This document shows positions 16,349-25,000 of a DNA stretch of 31,492 nt, in pieces. The position numbers and the translations under genes were made by a program. How positions within the stretch are numbered: the first letter of the stretch is position 1; each line of letters starts with the position of its first letter. The DNA is from a virus, in IMG/VR virus record IMGVR_UViG_3300020267_000012, positions 1 to 31,492 of that record; one strand, written 5' to 3'. Under the pieces are notes generated by a model, which saw nothing but the letters and a program-made list of their open reading frames with translations, was not told the DNA's origin and did no database searches.

Positions 16349-19300
16349 TATCTCTCCATACTATTTGGTAAATACATACCATATTCTGCGTATACATTTT
16401 CATCATATATCATATCTTCTAAAAAGTCTTGTCTCTCTGCTATATATGGTAGCAATACTCTTTGTGCAACAAAGTAAAAATCATCATTACGCATAGTTAA
16501 TCTAGCAATTTCATCTCTTAAAAATTTACGCTCTTTAATGTATTTCCTAGAAGATCTCCAACCATCTTGACTGTAACCCTCTGCAAATGATTTCTTACTA
16601 AATAAATCAAATAAACTTAAGATACGTTTTAAATCTTGACCTACTTGTGTATTAGATAATTTAGGTTCATTTGCCCATTTATTTAATTCTTCTACTTGCA
16701 ATTCTACATTTACAGTTGCAGGTAAACCAACTATAGTTTGGTCATATCCAGGAAATTGTTCTTTAGCATTAATTTGTTGAAGAGCTAAATATCTATTTCT
16801 TTTTCTGTTTTGTTGTGGATCATTTATATTAAATATTTCTAATGACTGTATTCTTTGATTTTCCATATAAAACTCACCTAAAGATTGATTTCTTTTTGCT
16901 AACCATTCGTCTGCACTAAGTGGTTCTCTTGTCTCATTTATAATTGTATTTATATATGCTTCATAATTAAATGGACCACCTCCACCTTTCGGTATAGCAA
17001 ATTGTGCTGTAAATGGATATTCCTTAAATAAATCAGGATTGTCTCTTTCAAACTCTGCACCTTTTTCATCTACTGGTCTTGGCTCAATAACAATTGATTT
17101 AGGTTGTACTATATCTAAAGGATTAAATCCAAATCTTTCTATAAAGTGTTTTGTTGCTCCATAGTTATCTCCTGGAGCAAACTCTAATTGATTAGTTCCC
17201 TCTATAGTAGGAGGTGTATCTAAAATCTGTCTGTAGTAATCTGACAAAGATTGCATTGCCCATACTGTTCCATTGTTCTTTGGATCATGTATTTCGTACC
17301 TAGCATTTAACCCAGTAGGTCCAATAAATTGTGAAAATGCTTTTACCATTGTTAACCAAGCGCTAGTTGTTTTTGCTTTCTGCATTAACTCTGCTTGCTT
17401 TTCTGGTGTACTATCATCTTCTCCATTTGCTTTTAACAATCTATAAACGTCTATTTGTGAATTTATTTGTACACGTTTTATTTCATCTGTAGGTGCGTCT
17501 GTACCATCTTCTTGAAAACCTCTAATAGCTCTCCAGGCATTTCTCATCCACGCTGGAACACCTGCTGATCTAATAAAGTCTCCTGCGTTCTGTACGTCAG
17601 GTAAGCCATAAGGAAAGACAACTTTTTTAAAATTATCAAATGTAGGATTACCTCCAAGAAATGCAGAGAAAGGTATAGCTACCATAGGTCCTACACCTGG
17701 TATTACATTTAATGCTAAGTTAAGAGAGCTAGCATAACCAGGTAATCTTATGTCTGCTTTTCTATCTTCTCCTAATGCTAGATTGCTAACTAACTCACCA
17801 CTAAATGGATAATAAAATACTTCTTCACCAGTAACATCATCCTGTGCTAAAAATCCCTCTCCCTCTACAGGACTAAATGGATTTTCTCTTCTTGCTGCAT
17901 TAACTACGTTTTGTCCTTTTCTAATTACTTCTGGATTTTCTCCTATTAGTTTTGCCCAGGTAGTAATAATTTCTTTGTATGCTTGTCCGAATGGAAATAT
18001 AGCACGCATGTTATAAAAGAATTTATTATTTTTAGATAAGTCATATAGTAAATCTTCTACACCTTGTAGTGCAACTGCTTTAGCTACTGTATCTATTTGG
18101 TCAAAAGATGTTGCGTCATTTGTAAAACCTGATGCTTTATATAATTTATTTCTTTCTGCGTAATATTTATCTTTTTTTCTTTCAAATTTCTTTTCTATAT
18201 TTAATTCTAATTTATCTAATCTCTCATTTATTTGACCTCTAATTTTATCTACTTGTTCTTTCTTTTTATTTAAAGCTGCTGTGTGATCTTGTAAAACTTC
18301 ATTCGCTGCATCTATAAACTTTTGACCTTGTGCTACTTGGTCGTTATAAAATTTTACATTTTCTTCTCCTATTTTAGAAGCAATTTCATCTGCTTTTTCT
18401 TTAAATTCTTTATTTAATTTTCTCCAAGCGTTTCTCTTTTGTGCTTTTGTAGTTTCTAAAAATGCTTCTAATTCATCATTTGCATAAAAATAACCATCTT
18501 TAACATTTTGTCTTAACTCTGCAAGAGTCTTTGAATATAATTCATTCCATTTTGCTTCAGTAATTTTTATATTATCTAAGTCATCAAATAATACTGAAAT
18601 CTCCATGTCTCCAAATTTATCTTGATCTGGACTTCTTGAATATATATCTCTTAATACATCACGTTCATCTACGTATTCATTGTTTGCAATTCTTGGTTCT
18701 TCTCGTGCAACATATTTATCTACTCTATCTTGCATTTCTTTTATATTTCTATTTATTCTATTAATTGATCCTCTAAGACGATTTATAGTAGTAGGTATTT
18801 TTGGTTTTATTTTACGAGGATTATAGGTATCTATACCTGCTTTTGTTTTAGCATAACCAATTAAATCACTTTCAAACCTGTCTGCTGGATAACGAGCTTC
18901 CATATTACTTAATTTGTGTTCACGCTCACTACCAATTATTTTTAATTCTTTTTCACGTAACTCATCTATTTTTTTATCAAACGCTATTTTTCTTTGAGGA
19001 GATATTTTTCTTGATTTCTTTCCTTGTTTAATTGTCAAATCTGCATTTATATTATAATCAGCAAACATACCTAAAGAATATTTCTGACCTTTACCTAACC
19101 AATATTTATTACCTTGGAACTCTTCTAGTTCATTTAGGTATTCTCTTTTTATCTTTGTAAATTCTCTTTGTAATTTATTAATGTCTTTTTGAAAATCTAC
19201 AGATACATTACCTGCTGCTGCATCTATCTCATCCAACCTTTTAATTTCGTTTTTAAACATATCTAAATTAATAGTTGTATCTTTTTTACGTAATTGTTGA

Positions 19301-22300
19301 GGTGTAAATCTTAATCTTGCCCATAAATTTTGATCTGGAATGTTAGCTCTATTTGCTCCTTTTATGTTTACATATCTTCCCTCTGTAAGAACAGTTCCAC
19401 CATAAAGTAATCTGTGTCTCATACCAGGACTCATAAATGGCAACATATCATAAACCTGTCTCCAATACAATTGTCTAAATACTGGAGATCTTGATAATGT
19501 ATCTGTTTTAGATGCCATAAAGAAATCAAAACCTTTAGCTGTCATCTTATCCCATTTACCAGTTGCATCCATGTATGAGTCAAATGGTGCAGATATATAT
19601 TGTGGTAAATCCTCAAATACGTCATCAAATGTTTTAAGTAATGATTTAAAGTTTTCTGCTTTAACACCTGATTGTTTTTTAAATAATTTACTACCTTTAG
19701 ATACTAACTCTTTAAACACATCATCTAATTCAATGCCATTAACAGTTCCACTTTTAATCATATTAATTAAAGTATCGTTAGCTTTTAATTTAGAACTAAT
19801 AGTAAATGGATTATCACGTACTAAATCTATTTCATCTAAATTATTTATATCTATTAACTTTTCTAACAATGCTCTGTTTTCATTAAAATCTCCGCCAGCA
19901 GCACCTACAGCTCTTGCTTCTAATGCTTTAGCAAATGTGTATCTACCACCAACAGAACCTGCGGCTCTTCTAAAAGATGGACCACCCCTGTTATAAGATT
20001 TAATTATTTCTTTAGCTGCATCAGAACTACCCTCCATCCATTCTTGCAATCTTTGTTGTTGTTGTTGTTTTGTTAATAGTTCACCAGAATCACTTCTGTA
20101 TAAAAATTTAAATAAATCATCATGGTGCAATTTAGATACTTCAGATAAATAGTTTCTTAAATATTCGTTGTATTCTCCTGACCTTACTCCGCTAGTTGCT
20201 CTTCTTACAATATCTGCTTTGTTTATTACTTTATATTTAAACGGTCCAGGTTTTTTTTGTCCTTTACGTTCTCCACCAAATATATAATCATTATTATTAT
20301 TACCTGCAATTCTTGATGCAGCTTGTTGTGCTTCTATTGAATCATCAAATGCATCACCGAATAAATCATTGTATGTAACACCTTTAGAGTTCCATCTTCT
20401 AACTTTTGCTGCATCATCACTATTAGTAATAAATTGAGATACCCAGGTTAAAGGACGGCTAAATACATTATCAAAACCTCTAGCATACATTCTTAATTGT
20501 TCTTCACCAACAACACGTACTGTCCATGCACCTCTTAACAAAACCAATGGTTTCCAAACATTTGACATGTAGTAATCTGCAAGTTTTGAACTAACTCCTT
20601 GAACTGATTTTTTATCGCCAAGTAATTTGTATAATTTACCTGTGTCTAATGCTTCATCTGGTCCTTTAAATAAATCAGGAACCATAGCACGTAATACACC
20701 CATACTGTTAAATGCTTTTGTTAAACCAGCAGCGTCAGGTAACGGTATGCTTCTGTTTATAAACTCTGTCATTAATTGTGGTCCTGGAGTCATTGTTGGT
20801 TTGCCATCTATAATTGTTGGCACAAAGTTTGTACCAGTTGCTACTTCTTCTCCAGTTACTGCATTAATCCAAAATTTTCTATACTCTGGTAACTCTTCAT
20901 CAAATATTCTTGTTATAGCTTCTGCATCTCTACGGTTAACACCAGCACTATCTACTAAATCTTCTACAGATCTAGCTAACATATCTTTAGTTATGTCAAA
21001 CAAAGCTGCTTCATCCCCATCATCTATTCGTATCATTTGGTCTAATATTTCTGATTTATCTTTTGATGCCATAGTTGTTTGGTCCATCCATAATTTTGCT
21101 TGACCTATTGTTTGATCCATTTGATCTACATCTAAAAATCTATAAGGTAAATCAGATGCGTAAGAAGCAATAATTCTACCTACTCTTGAATTTTCCATCA
21201 TGCTTGCTTTAATAATTTTTCTTGCTCCAAATAATTTTCCTGCACCCTGTAATCCTGGATCTAATCCTCTACCAAGTAATGTTTCTGCTAATCCACCTGC
21301 TGCTCTTCCTATAGCACCAACTGTAGGTCTTTCTATTCCAAAACTATCTGGACCTCTAAATGGATTTCCTAAATATTTATCATTTAATAATTTACGTACA
21401 GCTTTCTTTTTATTTTCTAATGGTCTTTTTGATACTTGTATTTTTCTAAAATCTGCTAATACTTCTTTGTCATTAATACCAGTTAAAGTAATAAATCTAT
21501 CTGTACTATCATTAGTTGCTAAAAAATTTATAAACTCTTCTCCAGCATCATCATTGTCTAAAAAATCATTTACTTGTTTTCTGTTTAAAAAATTAAACTT
21601 ACCTGTTTCGTATATGCCTAAAGTTTTCTTTTGTGCTTGTGTAAATTCACCAGAACCTTTTTTACCTTTTATACCTTTTTGTTTTAATGATGCAATTAAT
21701 TCCTCTGATGGTGCTAACAATCTTTTTGATTTAGTTAAATGCTTAAGACCTAATCCAAAATAGTTTGCAGGATCTAAAAACATTATCTTACCCATATCTA
21801 TTAGTCCTGATACTGCATTAAAACTTCTACTTCCTGGTTCTAGGACTAAGTTTGCAGTAGCACGACCAAGTGATATAGGCATAGCTACATTTCTACCATC
21901 TGATCCTCTAGTTGTTATAGTAAATTGTCCTGATTCTTCTTGTGATCTTTGGTCTATATCTGTTATAGGATCTCCAAGATAATCATTTATTTGTTGTGCT
22001 GCTCTATCAGGTGCCATACCTTTTTGCACCATGTATTGATATTCTTCATAAAATTTAGAGTTAGGATTTTGTGCATCAAACTCATCACTATCAGGTAAAA
22101 ATCCCTCACCTAAATTAACACGTTTACCTTGTCTTAAATTATTAATTGCTTGTCTTACTGTTGATTTACCTGACAATGCGTATGCATCTGAAAATGTTAA
22201 ATTGTCCGCTTGATCGCCAAATGTCGAAGCTATAAAAGAGTTTATAGGTCTATCTATCCAACTTCTATATGCATCTTCTAATCCAAGTAAACCTAATCTA

Positions 22301-22593
22301 ATTCCTGCTTTGAAACCATTACCTACTTTAGATAATATACCTCTTTGATTATGTTCAGCAATACGTGCTGATACTTCTCCTAATACTTCTGCTTCTGGTT
22401 TTACTTGCAGTAATGTTAAAGCTGATACTACATCAGGAGAAAAATTTGGATATAATCTTGATATTTGTGTAGCACGTGTAGCATCATTTAAACTTACACG
22501 GTCTCTTGTTTGTTTATATTGATTTTGTCTATTATAAATTTCTTCGTATAAATCTCGCTCTTGAGCAGGATTGTCAAAATAATATACACCCAT
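16348..22593 (-). CDS. Giant internal/ejection protein (2081 aa)
   Basis: This is the largest gene, 2081 residues, about a fifth of the window. The N-terminal ~800 residues are mixed; a Gln run sits near residue 844 ('KQQQQQRLQEW'). Residues ~1260-1480 form a long charged coiled coil ('INRLRGSINRINRNIKEMQD', 'QVDKIRGQINERLDKLELN'). After it come hydrophobic Gly/Pro-rich parts ('LNVIPGVGPMVAIPFSAFLGG', ~1630) that might insert in membrane, then a helical C-terminus. Giant virion proteins of podoviruses (T7 gp16 or N4 vRNAP type) act in ejection; no polymerase or transglycosylase motif was found here. A tape-measure protein is the alternative, but the propeller-type tail-tube gene and absence of a tail-tube/chaperone set argue against a long tail. 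Confidence 0.7.
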   Translation of the reverse strand: MGVYYFDNPAQERDLYEEIYNRQNQYKQTRDRVSLNDATRATQISRLYPNFSPDVVSALTLLQVKPEAEVLGEVSARIAEHNQRGILSKVGNGFKAGIRLGLLGLEDAYRSWIDRPINSFIASTFGDQADNLTFSDAYALSGKSTVRQAINNLRQGKRVNLGEGFLPDSDEFDAQNPNSKFYEEYQYMVQKGMAPDRAAQQINDYLGDPITDIDQRSQEESGQFTITTRGSDGRNVAMPISLGRATANLVLEPGSRSFNAVSGLIDMGKIMFLDPANYFGLGLKHLTKSKRLLAPSEELIASLKQKGIKGKKGSGEFTQAQKKTLGIYETGKFNFLNRKQVNDFLDNDDAGEEFINFLATNDSTDRFITLTGINDKEVLADFRKIQVSKRPLENKKKAVRKLLNDKYLGNPFRGPDSFGIERPTVGAIGRAAGGLAETLLGRGLDPGLQGAGKLFGARKIIKASMMENSRVGRIIASYASDLPYRFLDVDQMDQTIGQAKLWMDQTTMASKDKSEILDQMIRIDDGDEAALFDITKDMLARSVEDLVDSAGVNRRDAEAITRIFDEELPEYRKFWINAVTGEEVATGTNFVPTIIDGKPTMTPGPQLMTEFINRSIPLPDAAGLTKAFNSMGVLRAMVPDLFKGPDEALDTGKLYKLLGDKKSVQGVSSKLADYYMSNVWKPLVLLRGAWTVRVVGEEQLRMYARGFDNVFSRPLTWVSQFITNSDDAAKVRRWNSKGVTYNDLFGDAFDDSIEAQQAASRIAGNNNNDYIFGGERKGQKKPGPFKYKVINKADIVRRATSGVRSGEYNEYLRNYLSEVSKLHHDDLFKFLYRSDSGELLTKQQQQQRLQEWMEGSSDAAKEIIKSYNRGGPSFRRAAGSVGGRYTFAKALEARAVGAAGGDFNENRALLEKLIDINNLDEIDLVRDNPFTISSKLKANDTLINMIKSGTVNGIELDDVFKELVSKGSKLFKKQSGVKAENFKSLLKTFDDVFEDLPQYISAPFDSYMDATGKWDKMTAKGFDFFMASKTDTLSRSPVFRQLYWRQVYDMLPFMSPGMRHRLLYGGTVLTEGRYVNIKGANRANIPDQNLWARLRFTPQQLRKKDTTINLDMFKNEIKRLDEIDAAAGNVSVDFQKDINKLQREFTKIKREYLNELEEFQGNKYWLGKGQKYSLGMFADYNINADLTIKQGKKSRKISPQRKIAFDKKIDELREKELKIIGSEREHKLSNMEARYPADRFESDLIGYAKTKAGIDTYNPRKIKPKIPTTINRLRGSINRINRNIKEMQDRVDKYVAREEPRIANNEYVDERDVLRDIYSRSPDQDKFGDMEISVLFDDLDNIKITEAKWNELYSKTLAELRQNVKDGYFYANDELEAFLETTKAQKRNAWRKLNKEFKEKADEIASKIGEENVKFYNDQVAQGQKFIDAANEVLQDHTAALNKKKEQVDKIRGQINERLDKLELNIEKKFERKKDKYYAERNKLYKASGFTNDATSFDQIDTVAKAVALQGVEDLLYDLSKNNKFFYNMRAIFPFGQAYKEIITTWAKLIGENPEVIRKGQNVVNAARRENPFSPVEGEGFLAQDDVTGEEVFYYPFSGELVSNLALGEDRKADIRLPGYASSLNLALNVIPGVGPMVAIPFSAFLGGNPTFDNFKKVVFPYGLPDVQNAGDFIRSAGVPAWMRNAWRAIRGFQEDGTDAPTDEIKRVQINSQIDVYRLLKANGEDDSTPEKQAELMQKAKTTSAWLTMVKAFSQFIGPTGLNARYEIHDPKNNGTVWAMQSLSDYYRQILDTPPTIEGTNQLEFAPGDNYGATKHFIERFGFNPLDIVQPKSIVIEPRPVDEKGAEFERDNPDLFKEYPFTAQFAIPKGGGGPFNYEAYINTIINETREPLSADEWLAKRNQSLGEFYMENQRIQSLEIFNINDPQQNRKRNRYLALQQINAKEQFPGYDQTIVGLPATVNVELQVEELNKWANEPKLSNTQVGQDLKRILSLFDLFSKKSFAEGYSQDGWRSSRKYIKERKFLRDEIARLTMRNDDFYFVAQRVLLPYIAERQDFLEDMIYDENVYAEYGMYLPNSMER

Positions 22594-23048
22594 TATGTCG
22601 GTATAATATCATCAGGACTTTGTTTATAAGCAGAACCTTGACTCATTAACAATGACAACAATTCATCAGTTGGAAATATATCTGCCATAGCTCTTATAAG
22701 CATCATAGAATCATCTTCTAAATATGATTGTTTAGGTATACCAGTATCAGTAACTGGCATGTCTGGATAGTTAGTAGGTGCTGTTAAATCAAAATCTTCT
22801 ACTGGTTTTATAGCAACAGGTGCATTATTTGATGGCACTATTTGATTTGTATTAGCTGTTTCTGCTGCAACATTTCCTTGTTTTACTTGATTTACTAATG
22901 CTTGTTCTTCACCAAAAGGTGCTTCACTTAACATTTTTCTTGCATCTGTAGCAGTAACGTTTAAATCAGTTCTCTTTGATAAAGCTCCTGGTCCACTTAC
23001 GGCACCACCTCTTCTACCTCTAGCTCTGCTAGAATATCCATTCGCCAT
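22593..23048 (-). CDS. Small virion protein with basic Arg/Gly N-terminus (151 aa)
   Basis: I take the ATG at 23048-23046 as start because GAGGGAGA lies just upstream; an in-frame ATG 18 nt earlier has no such signal. The 151 residues open MANGYSSRARGRRGGAVSGP, basic and flexible, then turn acidic and helical ('DSMMLIRAMADIFPTDELLSLLMSQG'). The stop overlaps the giant gene start (TAATG at 22591-22595). Similar short proteins directly after the portal are recalled from marine phages. A portal- or core-associated adaptor is inferred from position; no family is known to me. Confidence 0.65.
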   Translation of the reverse strand: MANGYSSRARGRRGGAVSGPGALSKRTDLNVTATDARKMLSEAPFGEEQALVNQVKQGNVAAETANTNQIVPSNNAPVAIKPVEDFDLTAPTNYPDMPVTDTGIPKQSYLEDDSMMLIRAMADIFPTDELLSLLMSQGSAYKQSPDDIIPT

Positions 23049-23214
23049 TGTCGTCTCCCTCTTCATTTACAATTGGTTTAAAAAATAATATAAATCCTGG
23101 TATAGGTATTACATCTGGTTCGGAACCAAAAGCATTTAAATTATTCATCCATACATCACTTAATGTACTTTTAACCATGCTATCAAATTCTACTTCAACA
23201 AACTCGTTATCCAA
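23029..23214 (-). CDS. Hypothetical 61-aa protein, probable TTG start
   Basis: The frame is open from far inside the portal gene, so the start must be chosen. I favour TTG at 23214-23212, which follows the GGAGGTGG within the last portal codons by 8 nt and gives 61 residues ending 'GEWIF'. The first ATG with a clear separation from portal is 48 nt further in. The protein is acidic and hydrophobic ('DVIPIPGFILFFKPIVNEEG'). It overlaps the portal stop (23207-23209) and the next gene start (20 nt). No family seen. The coupled spacing supports it as a gene. Confidence 0.55.
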   Translation of the reverse strand: MDNEFVEVEFDSMVKSTLSDVWMNNLNAFGSEPDVIPIPGFILFFKPIVNEEGDDNGEWIF

Positions 23215-25000
23215 GAGGACCACCTCCACCTGGTAATGGATTGCCACCACCTTGTAATAATAACGATCTAATATCTGGTGTAGGTCCTTGTGGTAATGGT
23301 GGTTGTCCTGGTATCTGTGCTTGACCTAATTCATCAAGTAGTGCTTGCTCATCAGCAGTTACTTCTTCTTCTGGTGTATAAAATTTATCTAATATACTTG
23401 ACATTTCTGATGGATTCTTTCTTATTTGTACTAATGCCATTGTAGCTTTAGGATCTCCTTGTGTCGCCTGAACTTTCAATGTTTCAAACAATACTTGTTC
23501 TGCTTCGTCTTTAGTAATTCTATTATTAATTTTTTGTAGATTTTCTAGTCCATCCATATTTTCTTGTAAAGTTTCTTTATCTATAATTCCTGCTTGTAAC
23601 AATTGTAAGCCAGAAACAATCTTAGTTGGCTCATCAAATCCTGCCATAACACCGTATACTCTACGTGTTGCATATTGACCACCTATATCTGTGCTTGGTT
23701 CATACTGTTCTGAAAAAGCAGCTCCATTTGCATAACCACTTAATGGCTTCTTTTTATTTTTATTTAAAACTTCATCCATTTCTAAACGTTTAGAATCTAT
23801 TTCTTCCATTGCTGTTTTTAGTGATAATTGATATTCTCTAACGTTTAAATCAACGGATGACATTAACTCTTGCAAACCTCTACCAGTAACAAATGAGTTA
23901 GGAGATTGTGCATCATCTGTAACTGGATAACTTGCACCTAATCTTAATTGTCTTTCTAACCTATCTATTTGTTGAAACATTTGATACGGCAAGTTATTAG
24001 TTGGTTTTGCAACTTGGCTACCTGGAGATAAATAGTTTATAGCAAATCTACCTCTTTTATAATTACCAGATTCTATTTCTCCTACAATATTTGTTTCTGT
24101 AAATACTGCATCTTCCATAGCTATAATTGATAAAACATTTATTTTTGCCATAGCTGACATAAGTCCTAATACATGATCGTATTGTCCTTGTAATCTGTCA
24201 AAACTAAATCTTTTAGCAATTACAAATCTTGGTCCTGTTTGTAATGGATTAGGTGTAAAATCTAATATTTGTTTAGTAGCTGGTAAATATATATACGTAC
24301 CCTCTTCGTTGTAATACTCTATTAACTCTTCGCCATCAGAAGTATTGTTCTCCCAGTTTCTTGAATGAGCATCTTTATATAATCCACCTTGCCAAGTACC
24401 TCCATACGGTGTAGTACCCATATCGTACTCTAGTTTTGCATTAGGATATAATTTTTTAATTACACCAGCAGGCACAACTCTAACAAGAGCTAATTCTTTT
24501 GGTTGTTGGTCTGGTCCGTAATAACCAGGAAAGCAATCATAAGGATCTCTTAATTCTGCATGTGGATAAAAATTTCCAAATTGATCTTTCTTATTTCTTA
24601 TAATCCATACACAGAATCCATAACCAGGCAACCATCTAGCTGCTTGTGGTAACTGCATATCGATTTTACTTTTTTTATCATAGGAATGTACAATTCGTTC
24701 TAATTTTTCTGATTTCTTTTTAGCTCTTTCGCTATCTTTGTTATTGTATGGATCAACTTTTAAATCTGGAACTCTACCTAATTTTTGTGCCAGGTGTTCT
24801 AATCCTGATTCAATCATATTAGGTATTGGTAAATCTTCGTTATAATTTTCTGAGTTAGAACCAAGTAGTGCAGCTACACCTTGTGAACCACCATTAATTA
24901 TTTTTCTAATTCTACTTCTGTATTCCCAATGACCAGTATGTTCGTGTAATCCACGTAAATCATCCACCCTGTGTGCTAACTGATCTGATGTTAACGGCAT
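23207..25000 (-). CDS. Portal protein
   Basis: This encodes 597 residues and begins at the ATG at 25000-24998, one nucleotide after the terminase stop. Portal-like features are the helical N-terminus, 'NMIESGLEHLAQKLGRVPDLKVDPY', then 'AARWLPGYGFCVWIIRNKKDQFGNFYPHAELRDPYDCFPGY' in shortened form (residues ~120-165; an aromatic-rich clip/wing region), a long helix ('VNVREYQLSLKTAMEEIDSKRLEMDE'), and a Pro/Gly/Gln-rich C-terminal tail ('IPGQPPLPQGPTP'). Portal directly downstream of terminase large subunit is the universal packaging order. It would form the dodecameric vertex for DNA entry and exit. The family is by context and overall pattern, with high confidence for the role. Confidence 0.8.
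   Translation of the reverse strand: MPLTSDQLAHRVDDLRGLHEHTGHWEYRSRIRKIINGGSQGVAALLGSNSENYNEDLPIPNMIESGLEHLAQKLGRVPDLKVDPYNNKDSERAKKKSEKLERIVHSYDKKSKIDMQLPQAARWLPGYGFCVWIIRNKKDQFGNFYPHAELRDPYDCFPGYYGPDQQPKELALVRVVPAGVIKKLYPNAKLEYDMGTTPYGGTWQGGLYKDAHSRNWENNTSDGEELIEYYNEEGTYIYLPATKQILDFTPNPLQTGPRFVIAKRFSFDRLQGQYDHVLGLMSAMAKINVLSIIAMEDAVFTETNIVGEIESGNYKRGRFAINYLSPGSQVAKPTNNLPYQMFQQIDRLERQLRLGASYPVTDDAQSPNSFVTGRGLQELMSSVDLNVREYQLSLKTAMEEIDSKRLEMDEVLNKNKKKPLSGYANGAAFSEQYEPSTDIGGQYATRRVYGVMAGFDEPTKIVSGLQLLQAGIIDKETLQENMDGLENLQKINNRITKDEAEQVLFETLKVQATQGDPKATMALVQIRKNPSEMSSILDKFYTPEEEVTADEQALLDELGQAQIPGQPPLPQGPTPDIRSLLLQGGGNPLPGGGGPLG

Noticed and set aside
20040-20075. CAA-type triplet run as a possible repeat expansion
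   Set aside because: It is a short Gln run within the giant protein with no wider repeat array.
19571-21763. Long plus-strand open frames opposite the giant gene (141-187 codons)
   Set aside because: They are antisense shadows of a well-supported minus-strand gene, show low-complexity Ser/Leu/Pro composition and have no ribosome-binding sites.
16348-22593. Tape-measure protein of a long-tailed phage
   Set aside because: It lies between portal and scaffold with no tail-tube or tail-chaperone genes around it, and the tail genes present look podovirus-type. This remains the main alternative.
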